This document shows, one piece after another, positions 50,172 to 58,353 of a DNA stretch of 64,000 bases (the first letter of the stretch is position 1; each line of letters begins with the position of its first letter). The DNA is from Pseudomonadota bacterium. Its GTDB lineage: Bacteria; Pseudomonadota; Alphaproteobacteria; Rhizobiales; Xanthobacteraceae. Both the position numbers and the translations under genes were made by a program. The stretch is taken from positions 62,001 through 126,000 of the forward strand of contig JAEWHP010000023.1 in assembly GCA_023387735.1 (NCBI GenBank), written 5' to 3'. The notes under the pieces were generated by a model. It was not told the origin of the DNA, did not search any database, and was given only the letters and a program-made list of their open reading frames with translations.

Positions 50172-52226
50172 ATGGTGTCGACGTATCTCGCCTACAATTC
50201 CATCGTGCGCAATCTCAGGCAGTCGATGACGCGCGTCGAGCAGCAGGCCGACGTGACCAGGAATGCGGCCTACTACCGCGACAACATCGGCAAGGTGAAG
50301 ACGGTCGACGACCTCCTGAAGAACGATCGGCTGTACCAGTATGCGATGAAAGCCTACGGTCTGGAGGACATGACCTACGCCAAGGCCTTCATGAAGAAGG
50401 TGCTGGAGAGCGATCTCTCCGATGCCAACAGCTACGCCAACAAGCTGGTCGACAAGCGCTACCGCGAGTTCGCAGCCGCCTTCACCTTCGGCGGTTCGGA
50501 AACGGCGATCGCACAATCGGAAAACCAGACCGATGAAATGATCGGCCTGTACAAGGCAACGGCGACGCGCCAGGTGGAGGCGATCGACGAGGATACGCGC
50601 TACTACAACCTCATGATCGGCAACGTGACCAACGTCGATCAACTCCTGAACGATGACCGGCTTCGCGCTTACGTGTTTGCGGCGTTCGGCATCGACGACA
50701 GCCAGTGGTCGCGTGACACGATCAAGGGCGTGCTCTGCAGCGATCCGACCGACCCCAACAGCTACGTCAACACGGCCTGGGTCTCCAGGGTGGACGATCT
50801 CGGTCACCGGATCGACCAGGCGCAGGCGGATGCCGTCGACGCCAGCGCGAAGATTTCGAACTACATGACGCAGTTGGCGCAGCCCGGCGCCGACATGAAT
50901 GATCTCAGGGCGAAGATCACGATGGAGCGGGCGCGCCTTTCGAAAAGCAATGCCGATATCGTGAGTTACAACGACGCCATTTCCATGATCAGCAGGTATG
51001 TCGACCTCGCCGCTGGCTTCGAGTTTTCGCCCGACGGGACGCTGCCGGCAGGCACGCCCGCCCAGATCGATGCCAACCGCGAAGTCACCAATGAAGGCTT
51101 CGTTCTCAGCAAGGGCGCGGTCTATCTCGCGGCGGATGAGGAGAACCAGGCGATGGCGATCAGCCAGTTCAGGTCGCTCATCTACAGGATGGAATCGGTC
51201 GAACAGTTCGTCTCCACGCCGAACGTCTATAATTTCGCGCTCAAGGCCGTCGGTCTCGATCCGGACAGAGTCTCGGCGGCAACGATCAAGGCGGTGCTCA
51301 GGAGCGATGCGGCCGATCCGAAGAGCTACGTCTATACGCTGAAGGACGACCGCTACGTCCAACTCGCACGCGCGCTGAACTTCGACGGCAAGGGCAACGT
51401 GACCTCGCCGCTGTTGGCGCAGGATTCGGCGGAAGTGGTCCAGATCGCGCGCGACTACATCGTCGCGAAAACCAAATTCGCAAGTGCGACCGAGCAGCCC
51501 GCACTTCGGGCCCAGGCCGAAAAGGATGCGGTGTACTACCGGAACGCCATCGCCGACGTCGGCAGCGTGGCAGAGTTGCTCAAGGACAGGAAGATGGTCG
51601 ATATCCTGCTCGTCTCGAAGGGCATCGATCCGGCGAAGGTGACCACCGACTATCTGCGCAAGATCTTCAGTTCGGACCTGACCGACGCCAAAAGCTTCGC
51701 CAACACCGAGAAGGATCCCCGCTTCGCCGAGATCGCGGCGTCGTTCAATTTCGACAAGCAGGGCAATGTCGCCCGTCTCGCGCAGATCGGTCCGCAGAAG
51801 CGGGATCAGTTGCTGGAAACGCAGAACAACTATCTTCAGCAGAACCTGGAATCGCAGCAGGGCGATGCCAATCCGGGCGTGCGGCTGGCGCTGTATTTCC
51901 AGCGCAAGGCCGGCGACGTCACCTCGGCCTACGACATCCTCGCCGACAAGGCGCTCGCCGAAGTGTTTCGCACCACCTACGGCCTGCCCGACTCGGTCGG
52001 CAGCATGGGCGTCGACCAGCAGGCCAAGGTGGTGGAGAAATATCTCAACCTGAAGGACCTCACCGATCCGACCAAGCTCGAAAAGCTGCTGAATCGTTTT
52101 TCCGTGATGTACGACCTGAAGAACGGCAGCTCGAAAGTGTCACCCGCGCTCGCCATCATGCAGGGATCCGGCGGGAGCATCGGTCAGGACGCGCTGATGT
52201 CGATTGCCCAACTGGGCAAACGGTAG
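50172..52226 (+). CDS. DUF1217 repeat protein, likely flagellum-related
   Basis: 684 residues, start at 50172 (after GAGGGG). Five DUF1217 units of about 80-100 residues, each with a helix, a D-rich LL-DDRL pattern and SDPTDxxSY: first NAAYYRDNIGKVKTVDDLLK at about 32-105, second from TRYYNLMIGNVTNVDQLLND, third SQFRSLIYRMESVEQFVS, fourth DAVYYRNAIADVGSVAELLK, and a diverged last one in the C-terminal part. DUF1217 proteins lie in flagellar loci of Rhizobiales and may be flagellin-associated. No flagellar gene is adjacent here. Long Ala/Asp-rich linkers separate the units. Confidence 0.8.
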   Translation: MVSTYLAYNSIVRNLRQSMTRVEQQADVTRNAAYYRDNIGKVKTVDDLLKNDRLYQYAMKAYGLEDMTYAKAFMKKVLESDLSDANSYANKLVDKRYREFAAAFTFGGSETAIAQSENQTDEMIGLYKATATRQVEAIDEDTRYYNLMIGNVTNVDQLLNDDRLRAYVFAAFGIDDSQWSRDTIKGVLCSDPTDPNSYVNTAWVSRVDDLGHRIDQAQADAVDASAKISNYMTQLAQPGADMNDLRAKITMERARLSKSNADIVSYNDAISMISRYVDLAAGFEFSPDGTLPAGTPAQIDANREVTNEGFVLSKGAVYLAADEENQAMAISQFRSLIYRMESVEQFVSTPNVYNFALKAVGLDPDRVSAATIKAVLRSDAADPKSYVYTLKDDRYVQLARALNFDGKGNVTSPLLAQDSAEVVQIARDYIVAKTKFASATEQPALRAQAEKDAVYYRNAIADVGSVAELLKDRKMVDILLVSKGIDPAKVTTDYLRKIFSSDLTDAKSFANTEKDPRFAEIAASFNFDKQGNVARLAQIGPQKRDQLLETQNNYLQQNLESQQGDANPGVRLALYFQRKAGDVTSAYDILADKALAEVFRTTYGLPDSVGSMGVDQQAKVVEKYLNLKDLTDPTKLEKLLNRFSVMYDLKNGSSKVSPALAIMQGSGGSIGQDALMSIAQLGKR

Positions 52227-52365
52227 CGATCAGCCGCGCCGGCCATAGCTGCCGGTTCGCGGCGGAAGCCTTGCGCGGCGCCGGATCAGGCATAACTATG
52301 GGATCGCCGCTGGCGTCGCCTGTCGGATCGCAAAGCCATCCGCTTCCGAACCGGGAAGTTGCGTC

Positions 52366-52554
52366 ATGACCGAATGGTATTTTGTCTGGGTCGAAGGTCT
52401 GCGCGGGCCGATGCCGCAGAAATGGTCGTCGGACGGGCTGTGGGGCCAGGTTGGCCGTCAGGACGTCATCGTCCGTTTCGCGCTGACCGACCAGGAAGCG
52501 CATCTCCCGCTCGACCAGCTCGCAAAACTGCATCCCATTCCCGACCGCAAATAG
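52366..52554 (+). CDS. Small Trp-rich protein, unknown function
   Basis: 62 residues. MTEWYFVWVEGLRGPMPQKW then GLWGQVGRQDVIVRFALTDQ. Five Trp in 62 residues and no signal peptide. No family known to me. The gene is alone between convergent repeats. Confidence 0.5.
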   Translation: MTEWYFVWVEGLRGPMPQKWSSDGLWGQVGRQDVIVRFALTDQEAHLPLDQLAKLHPIPDRK

Positions 52555-52572
52555 CAGGCACCTGTGCAGGCG

Positions 52573-53592
52573 TCACTTGGCTGCATCGGTCCGCGCCCGG
52601 CGTCCCTCGATCGGATAGCCGGGATCGTTGAAGCCCGGCGTCGACGGATGGCCGCTCACCACCAGGCGGTCGATCAGCGCCTCGTCTTCCGCCGTGAACC
52701 GATAGTCCAGCGCCTTGATGTAGTCGTCCCATTGCGCCTCGGTGCGCGGACCCGCGATCACGCCGGAGACGAACGACGAGTTCAGCACCCACGATACCGC
52801 GAACTGCCCGGCGGTGATGCCGCGGGCTTCCGCGTGCTGCTTGATCTCCTGCGCGAGCTGCAGCGATTCCGGCCGCCACTCGGTTTGCATCATGCGCTTG
52901 TCGGCGCGGCCGGCACGCGTGTCCTTGTCGGGCGCCGCATCCGGCCTGTACTTGCCGGTCAGCACGCCGCGCGCCAGCGGGCTGTAGGGCACGATGCCGA
53001 GGCCGTAATAGCCGCAGGCCGGAAAATGCTCGACCTCCGGCATCCGGTTCATGGCGTTGTAATAGGGCTGGCTGACGATCGGGCGGTCGATCCCGTTGTC
53101 GTCGCAGATGTTGCAGATTTCGGCGACGCGCCAGGCGCGGTAGTTCGAGACGCCGAAATAGCGGATCTTGCCCTGCCGCATCAAATCGCCCATCGCCCGT
53201 ACGGTCTCGGCGAGCGGCGTCGCGTGATCCTCTTTATGCAGATAGTAGATGTCGATGTGATCGGTCCCGAGCCGCCTCAGGCTTTCGTCTGCCGCCTGCA
53301 GCACCCAGCGCCGCGACAGCCCGCCGCGATTGGGATCGTCGCCGATCTGGTTGGCGAGCTTGGTGGCGAGAACCCAGTTGCTTCTGTTGTTCGAGATCGC
53401 GCGGCCGACCACGGCTTCCGAGTTACCGCCATTATAGGCGTCCGCGGTGTCGATGAAGTTGATGCCGGCCTCGCGCGCCCTGGCCACGATGCGCGACGAC
53501 GTCGCCTCGTCGGTCGGCCCGCCGAACATCATGGTGCCCAGACAGATCGGCGAAATCTTCAGGCCGCTGCGGCCAAGGTTACGATATTGCAT
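52573..53592 (-). CDS. Aldo/keto reductase
   Basis: 339 residues. The AKR catalytic tetrad is visible: Asp48 and Tyr53 in FIDTADAYNGG, Lys78 in VLATKLA, and His in IYYLHKED. SNYRAWRVAEI and VSQPYYNAMNR are the substrate/cofactor pieces and GPRTEAQWDDYIKAL the C-terminal NADP segment. NADPH-dependent reduction of an aldehyde or ketone; substrate unknown. Single gene with palindromic repeat upstream. Confidence 0.92.
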   Translation of the reverse strand: MQYRNLGRSGLKISPICLGTMMFGGPTDEATSSRIVARAREAGINFIDTADAYNGGNSEAVVGRAISNNRSNWVLATKLANQIGDDPNRGGLSRRWVLQAADESLRRLGTDHIDIYYLHKEDHATPLAETVRAMGDLMRQGKIRYFGVSNYRAWRVAEICNICDDNGIDRPIVSQPYYNAMNRMPEVEHFPACGYYGLGIVPYSPLARGVLTGKYRPDAAPDKDTRAGRADKRMMQTEWRPESLQLAQEIKQHAEARGITAGQFAVSWVLNSSFVSGVIAGPRTEAQWDDYIKALDYRFTAEDEALIDRLVVSGHPSTPGFNDPGYPIEGRRARTDAAK

Positions 53593-53616
53593 CGGGTGGC
53601 TCCTCGATTCTGTAAC

Positions 53617-53718
53617 GTCATTCCGGGGCGATGCGAAGCATCGAACCCGGAATCTCGAGATTCCCCGGGGTGCAATTGCACCCCTGAGGTCCGGTCCTTC
53701 GGACCATCCCGGAATGAC
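53617..53718. repeat. Second copy of the GTCATTCCGG palindromic repeat
   Basis: 102 bp between the aldo/keto reductase and thioesterase genes. The GTCATTCCGGGGCGATGCG(A)AGCATCGAACCCGGAATC stretch matches the copy at 40331-40411, and the far end again has CCCGGAATGAC. A small internal insertion distinguishes the copies. Confidence 0.8.
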
Positions 53719-53725
53719 GGCATAG

Positions 53726-54151
53726 TCAACCCTCGCTCTTCAATATCTTGAACACGCCGCTCGCCATTGCGATACAGCGCTTGTCGACGGTCACCTCGGT
53801 CGTGATGAAAATGAGGCTGCGGGTGGAGCGCACCACGTGCGGCTTCGACACCAGCACCTCGCCGATCTTGCCGGCTTCGACGAAATGCGTATCGAGCTGG
53901 ACCGTCGCCAGCGTCGGCTTGCCCGAGATGTAGCGGGCGGTCATGCCGCAGGTGCGGTCGGCGAAGGTCATCAGGACGCCGCCCTGCACCAGGCCGCGGC
54001 GGTTGTGATGCTTGTCCTCGGTGATCAGCGCGTATTCATGCTCGCCATTGACGACACGCTGCCACAGCGGGCCGATCAGATGCAGGAATCCGCTGGTTTC
54101 GACGATCTTCCAGCCGTCGGATTTGAGTTTGTCCGCGGCCTTTGCTGTCAT
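53726..54151 (-). CDS. PaaI-type hot-dog thioesterase
   Basis: 141 residues. NRRGLVQGGVLMTFADRTCG has the hot-dog pattern GGVxxxxxD, and the second half carries THFVEAGKIGEVLVSKPHVV. The usual catalytic His before Gly is Gln here. A thioester hydrolase of acyl-CoA is likely. Stands alone next to a repeat; not obviously in an operon. Confidence 0.8.
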   Translation of the reverse strand: MTAKAADKLKSDGWKIVETSGFLHLIGPLWQRVVNGEHEYALITEDKHHNRRGLVQGGVLMTFADRTCGMTARYISGKPTLATVQLDTHFVEAGKIGEVLVSKPHVVRSTRSLIFITTEVTVDKRCIAMASGVFKILKSEG

Positions 54152-54229
54152 GTCGTGCTTTCCGTTTCTCGCGGGCTGTCATGCTGTCCGGTCATTTCAT
54201 CTGACGCGCTTGTGTTGTAGTCAAGCGGG

Positions 54230-54859
54230 ATGGTCCGGTCATTTGACGATACCACCCGGCGGAATATCGCAGAGCTGTGCGCGGCCTTCACGCGGGCGCC
54301 CGCCGGCGAGGCGGAGCCTGTGTTGAAGCGGGCCGCCGTCGCCATTGCGCTCACCGGGGCGGAGTCGGGCCCGGGCACCACATTCCTGCTGACCCGGCGC
54401 GCCGCGAGCCTGCGATCGCATGCTGCGCAATGGGCGCTGCCGGGCGGGCGCTGCGACCCGGGCGAGACGCAGGCGCAGGCCGCGCTGCGCGAGCTCCACG
54501 AAGAACTCGGCGTCGGTCTCGCCGAGGGCGACGTGCTGGGCCTGCTCGACGATTACCCGACGCGATCGGGCTATCTCATCACGCCCGTGGTGGTCTGGGT
54601 CGGCACCAGCGCCGAGATTTCGCCGAACCCGGCCGAAGTCGCTTCCGTGCATCGCATCGCGCTCGACGACATCGAGCGCGAGGACGCCTTCAGCTTCACG
54701 AAAATTCCCGAGAGCACGCGGCGCGTGATCCGCTTCCGTCATGCCGGCCAGCACATCCACGCGCCGACGGCCGCGCTGATCTATCAGTTCAGCGAAGTGC
54801 TGGCGGGACGCCAGACGCGCGTGGCGGAACTGGAACAACCGGTGTTCGCCTGGAAGTAG
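54230..54859 (+). CDS. Nudix hydrolase (CoA pyrophosphatase-like)
   Basis: 209 residues. The full Nudix box is GGRCDPGETQAQAALRELHE followed by ELGVGL, with G-x5-E-x7-REUxEExGU intact. QWALPGGRCDPGE and the N-terminal LLTRRAASLRSHAAQ match CoA-pyrophosphatase (YeaB/NudL) proteins; substrate likely CoA or a related nucleotide. Divergent from the thioesterase gene, 78 nt apart. Confidence 0.88.
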   Translation: MVRSFDDTTRRNIAELCAAFTRAPAGEAEPVLKRAAVAIALTGAESGPGTTFLLTRRAASLRSHAAQWALPGGRCDPGETQAQAALRELHEELGVGLAEGDVLGLLDDYPTRSGYLITPVVVWVGTSAEISPNPAEVASVHRIALDDIEREDAFSFTKIPESTRRVIRFRHAGQHIHAPTAALIYQFSEVLAGRQTRVAELEQPVFAWK

Positions 54860-54954
54860 GCGGTCACGCGCGCGAGGCGATGCGTCTTGCGAATGCGGAT
54901 CGTTTCGGCGACGATAGTTGGCAACAATAAGAATAATCCGGGAGTTCGCCCAAG

Positions 54955-55929
54955 ATGTTCAAAAAATGGCTTTGCGCTGCCGCCGCCATGCTCGCCGCGG
55001 GCGCAGCGATCGATTCCGCGCAGGCGCAAAGCTATCCGGCGCGCGCGATCACGCTGGTGATTCCGTTCGCGCCCGGAGGCAGCACCTCGATCGTCGGTCG
55101 CGGCATCGCCGACAAGATGAGCGAACTGCTCGGCGAGAAGGTCGTGGTCGACAACCGTCCCGGCGCCGGTGGCACCGTCGGCACCAAAGCGGTCGCGAAG
55201 AGCGATCCCGATGGCTACACGCTCTTGCTGGGCTACACCGGCACGCTCGCGATCGGTCCCTCGCTGTACAAGAATCCCGGCTACGACCCGCGCAAGGATT
55301 TCGCGCCGATCGGAATGATCGGCAATGCGCCGAATTCGCCGGTGGTGCATCCGTCGTTCCCCGCCAGGACCGTCGCCGAACTGATCGCCTTTGCGAAGGC
55401 CAATCCCGACAAGGTCAATTTCGGTTCGGCCGGCGCCGGCACCGCCAGCCACATCACCGGCGAATATTTTGCCCGCGCGGCCGGCATCAAGCTGGTGCAT
55501 ATCCCCTACAAGGGCACGGGGCCTGCGCTGACGGATCTGTTGGGCGGCCACATCCCGATGGCATTCGCGCCGATCCCGGCTTCGCACTCCAATATCGCGG
55601 CCGGAAAACTGCGCGCGCTGGCGGTGACCAGCACCGTTCGCTCCGGCCTGCTTCCCGACGTGCCGACGATGATCGAAGCCGGGCTCACCGGGTTCGACGC
55701 CTCGCTCTACTACGGCCTCGCGGCGCCGGCCGGCACGCCGCGGCCGATCATTGATAAGCTCAACAAGGCGCTGCGCGATGCGCTCGCTTCCGACGAGGTG
55801 AAGAAGCAACTCGGCAACGACGGAACCGAGATCACGCCCGGCACGCCGGAAGATTACGGCGATTTCATCGACAAGGATGAGAAGAAGTGGTCGAAGCTGG
55901 TAAAAGCCAGCGGCGTCGAGCAGGAATAG
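54955..55929 (+). CDS. Tripartite tricarboxylate (Bug) receptor protein
   Basis: 324 residues. The signal peptide MFKKWLCAAAAMLAAGAAID ends at AQAQS, followed by SYPARAITLVIPFAPGGSTS, GEKVVVDNRPGAGGTVGTKA, and DPDGYTLLLGYTGTLAIGPS, the Bug hallmarks. The second of two Bug receptors in this window; neither has a TctAB partner nearby. It likely binds a carboxylate. Confidence 0.92.
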   Translation: MFKKWLCAAAAMLAAGAAIDSAQAQSYPARAITLVIPFAPGGSTSIVGRGIADKMSELLGEKVVVDNRPGAGGTVGTKAVAKSDPDGYTLLLGYTGTLAIGPSLYKNPGYDPRKDFAPIGMIGNAPNSPVVHPSFPARTVAELIAFAKANPDKVNFGSAGAGTASHITGEYFARAAGIKLVHIPYKGTGPALTDLLGGHIPMAFAPIPASHSNIAAGKLRALAVTSTVRSGLLPDVPTMIEAGLTGFDASLYYGLAAPAGTPRPIIDKLNKALRDALASDEVKKQLGNDGTEITPGTPEDYGDFIDKDEKKWSKLVKASGVEQE

Positions 55930-55936
55930 GGCCGAA

Positions 55937-55960
55937 AGTCGCGCCCCTTCGGGGCTGACT
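55937..55960 (+). terminator. Weak hairpin after the Bug receptor
   Basis: AGTC-GC-GCCCC-TTC-GGGGC-T-GACT folds into a bulged hairpin 8 nt after the stop. No T-run follows. Low-confidence terminator. Confidence 0.35.
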
Positions 55961-55988
55961 TCGCAGGCACGCTTGCTAAAAGGGAGCG

Positions 55989-57176
55989 ATGCGCCCACCC
56001 TTGATTCGCATTGGTTCCGGATTTCTCGCGCTCGCGCTGCTGGCGGGTGCGTCTCCTGCCGCAGCGATGGATGCGGCTGAGCATTTGAATGCGATGGCGC
56101 AGGCCGCCTCGCCGCAAGCGATCGCCGAATATCGCCGCAAGCTGAAGGAGTATCAGCAGGCGCGCGCCGCTTTCGACGAGCAGGCGGGCGCCTACTGGTC
56201 CTCGATCTACGAGAAGCGAAAGGGCCGCAACGCCAAGCGCAGGGAGCGCCAGGCGATTACGCTCGACGACTACGTGCTGACGCAGCCGCCGACCTACACC
56301 GGCCCGGCGCGGCCGGTGAGTCCGGAGCCGGAGGAGGAGAAGCCGCCGCGCGAGCGCAAGCCGATTCCCGTGGTCGCCGATTTCCTCAAGGCCGCCGCCG
56401 AGCAATTTCAATTCGTTCCGCAGCGGCCGGCGTCTGAAGTCGAGTTCAAGCGCGCCTACGCCCGGTACGCGCTCGCGTCAGGATTGACGCGCGAGCAGGC
56501 GGTGCGGGTCTATTCGTTCGAGACCGGCGGCAACGGCAATCACGACATGCAATCGGGCCTTAGCACGTCGCGGCCGGGTTCGCGTGCGATCTCGACCGCG
56601 ATCGGCTACAATCAGTTGCTCACCACCAACAGCGTCGTACTGATGGCCGAGCAGGGCCACGAGTTGATCAAGGAACTGACGGCGAAGGCAGCCGGCCTGT
56701 CGGGCGCGCCGCGCAAGGCGATGGACCACAAGCTCGCGGTGCTGAAGAAGATGGTGGCGTTCTCGCGTACCGTGCCGGGCACCTGGTCGGAGCATGAAAA
56801 GCTTGCCAGCACGCCGCAGGGCTGGGCGGTGCATGCCATGGTGCTGGACGTGGACGTCGGGCCGATGCTGCAGACCCACAAGCTCCTGACATCGGTTCAT
56901 TTCGCGCGCGCCAAGGGCCATAGCCGTCCGTTGACGGCCGCCGAACTCGAAATGATGAACCTGACCGGCGACGGCACCGGACTCGACATGGTGACGATGC
57001 CGCAGGCAATGCGCGAGCGGGTGCCGACCTCGAATTTCTTCCAGCGCGGCGGCTACGAGCGCAACCCCGTCGCGATCCGCCACAACACCGTGGCGAAACT
57101 GCTCGCGGTCACCGACGAGCGGATGGATTTCAACAGCAACAAGCCCGGCGCCAAGGAATTGGCCGCGGCGTTTTAG
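55989..57176 (+). CDS. Exported lysozyme-like protein
   Basis: 395 residues. Signal peptide PLIRIGSGFLALALLAGASP. Long helix-rich and Glu/Pro-rich region follows (PEEEKPPRERKPIPVVADFL). A lysozyme-like domain reads VYSFETGGNGNHDMQSG with Glu in FETGGNG and IGYNQLLTTNSV downstream, the pattern of transglycosylase-type folds (E, then G-YGxxQ). It may act on peptidoglycan in the periplasm. No adjacent cell-wall gene. Confidence 0.65.
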   Translation: MRPPLIRIGSGFLALALLAGASPAAAMDAAEHLNAMAQAASPQAIAEYRRKLKEYQQARAAFDEQAGAYWSSIYEKRKGRNAKRRERQAITLDDYVLTQPPTYTGPARPVSPEPEEEKPPRERKPIPVVADFLKAAAEQFQFVPQRPASEVEFKRAYARYALASGLTREQAVRVYSFETGGNGNHDMQSGLSTSRPGSRAISTAIGYNQLLTTNSVVLMAEQGHELIKELTAKAAGLSGAPRKAMDHKLAVLKKMVAFSRTVPGTWSEHEKLASTPQGWAVHAMVLDVDVGPMLQTHKLLTSVHFARAKGHSRPLTAAELEMMNLTGDGTGLDMVTMPQAMRERVPTSNFFQRGGYERNPVAIRHNTVAKLLAVTDERMDFNSNKPGAKELAAAF

Positions 57177-57198
57177 GTGGATGGCGAATGGATGACTC

Positions 57199-57340
57199 TT
57201 CCCTCTCCCCTTGTGGGAGAGGGTGGATCGACGACGCGAAGCGGCGGCGAGACGGGTGAGGGGTCTCTATCCGCGGAGAGAACCCCTCATCCGGCGCGGA
57301 TTGCATCCGCGCCACCTTCTCCCACAAGGGGAGAAGGGAA
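57199..57340. repeat. 140-bp palindromic intergenic element
   Basis: Terminal inverted repeats TTCCCTCTCCCCTTGTGGGA.. and ..TCCCACAAGGGGAGAAGGGAA are nearly identical over 28 bp, each also self-folding. The middle has AACCCCTCATCCG... with GAGGGG. Typical of Bradyrhizobium short interspersed elements; it has no transposase and no ORF of its own. Confidence 0.8.
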
Positions 57341-57351
57341 GGAAGACCCCC

Positions 57352-57654
57352 TCAGTTCGACCCGAACATGAAGCTGCCATCGCCCTCGAGATAGGGGCCG
57401 GACCGCATGTAGAGCTGTCCATTCGTGCCGATGAAGAACAAGGTGCCCTTCGGCACCTTCTTGGCACCCTTCAGCAGCAAGCCCGCATTGTTGGTGCCCA
57501 TCTTGTAGGATAGCGTCTTGCCGTCCTTGCCGTAGGCGTAGCCCATGTCCGATTTCAGATCCCACGGCGTTGGCGCTGCGGCTTGCGCGAATGCAGATGT
57601 CGCTACGCCCGCGAGTGCGGCCGCCATCAAAATCGACTTCGTCGAAACTCTCAT
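57352..57654 (-). CDS. Small exported protein, unknown function
   Basis: 100 residues. Start at 57654, 7 nt from GGGAGG; an earlier ATG abuts the ribosome site and is disfavoured. Signal peptide RVSTKSILMAAALAGVATSA, cut near AFAQAA; the mature chain (DLKSDMGYAYGKDGKTLSYK) is beta-rich with many Gly. No known family. Confidence 0.55.
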   Translation of the reverse strand: MRVSTKSILMAAALAGVATSAFAQAAAPTPWDLKSDMGYAYGKDGKTLSYKMGTNNAGLLLKGAKKVPKGTLFFIGTNGQLYMRSGPYLEGDGSFMFGSN

Positions 57655-57854
57655 CGTCGTCATCCTCCCAGCGCCCTTCAGCGGCTCAGTCCCACGTTTT
57701 GAACAAATCACGAACGGTAATATTCAGTCAATTGGGACCTTCGACGCATTCACGTTGCCATTGAGACTTTGTGATTTCCCGGCTTCGACTTCCCGACTAT
57801 GTTCCGCTTTCGGTCGCGCGAACCGCATTGCGAGAATGTCAGGGGATGATTTGT

Positions 57855-58334
57855 ATGAACCACGTCATGAAAATCGGTTTAGGTGCGGCATTGTCAATCC
57901 TGGCGCTGGCTCCTGCCGCGGAAGCCGACGAATTCAAGCTCTCTCACAACCAGCGGATCGCCTGCAGCCGCGGTCTGGCGCCGGGCAAGCTGAACACGGC
58001 GACCTGCAAATCCTATGCTTACGTGTTCAACGCCAAGACCTCCGAATATTTCCGCTGCCAGGTCTCGCTGGCGCTGACGCGGGACAACAAGGAGGTCATC
58101 AATGTGCAGGCCGACGGCGGCTGCACCAAGAAGACCCGGATATTCGATACTGATTCGAGCTATTCGTTCGACGCCACCGAAACCGAGGCGCCGAACACCA
58201 ACTCGTTCTTCGGCCCCGGCGGCTATGCGGTGTGGGCCAGCGACAACAATGCGCCGAAGGTGCGCGGGTGCATCATCATCTCGTCCGGGCTCGGCTCCGA
58301 CATCGCCAAGTGCATCGACATGAAGTTCGACTAG
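57855..58334 (+). CDS. Exported Cys-containing protein, unknown function
   Basis: 159 residues, ATG at 57855 with AGGGGAT 8 nt upstream. Signal peptide (VMKIGLGAALSILALAPAAE) then five Cys (IACSRGL, ATCKSY, FRCQVSL, GGCTKKT, GCIIISS ... AKCIDMKFD). Mostly beta-strand in look. Possible periplasmic or surface protein with disulfides. Function not recognised. Confidence 0.55.
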   Translation: MNHVMKIGLGAALSILALAPAAEADEFKLSHNQRIACSRGLAPGKLNTATCKSYAYVFNAKTSEYFRCQVSLALTRDNKEVINVQADGGCTKKTRIFDTDSSYSFDATETEAPNTNSFFGPGGYAVWASDNNAPKVRGCIIISSGLGSDIAKCIDMKFD

Positions 58335-58353
58335 GTCCGGCCAGCGGCGCATC

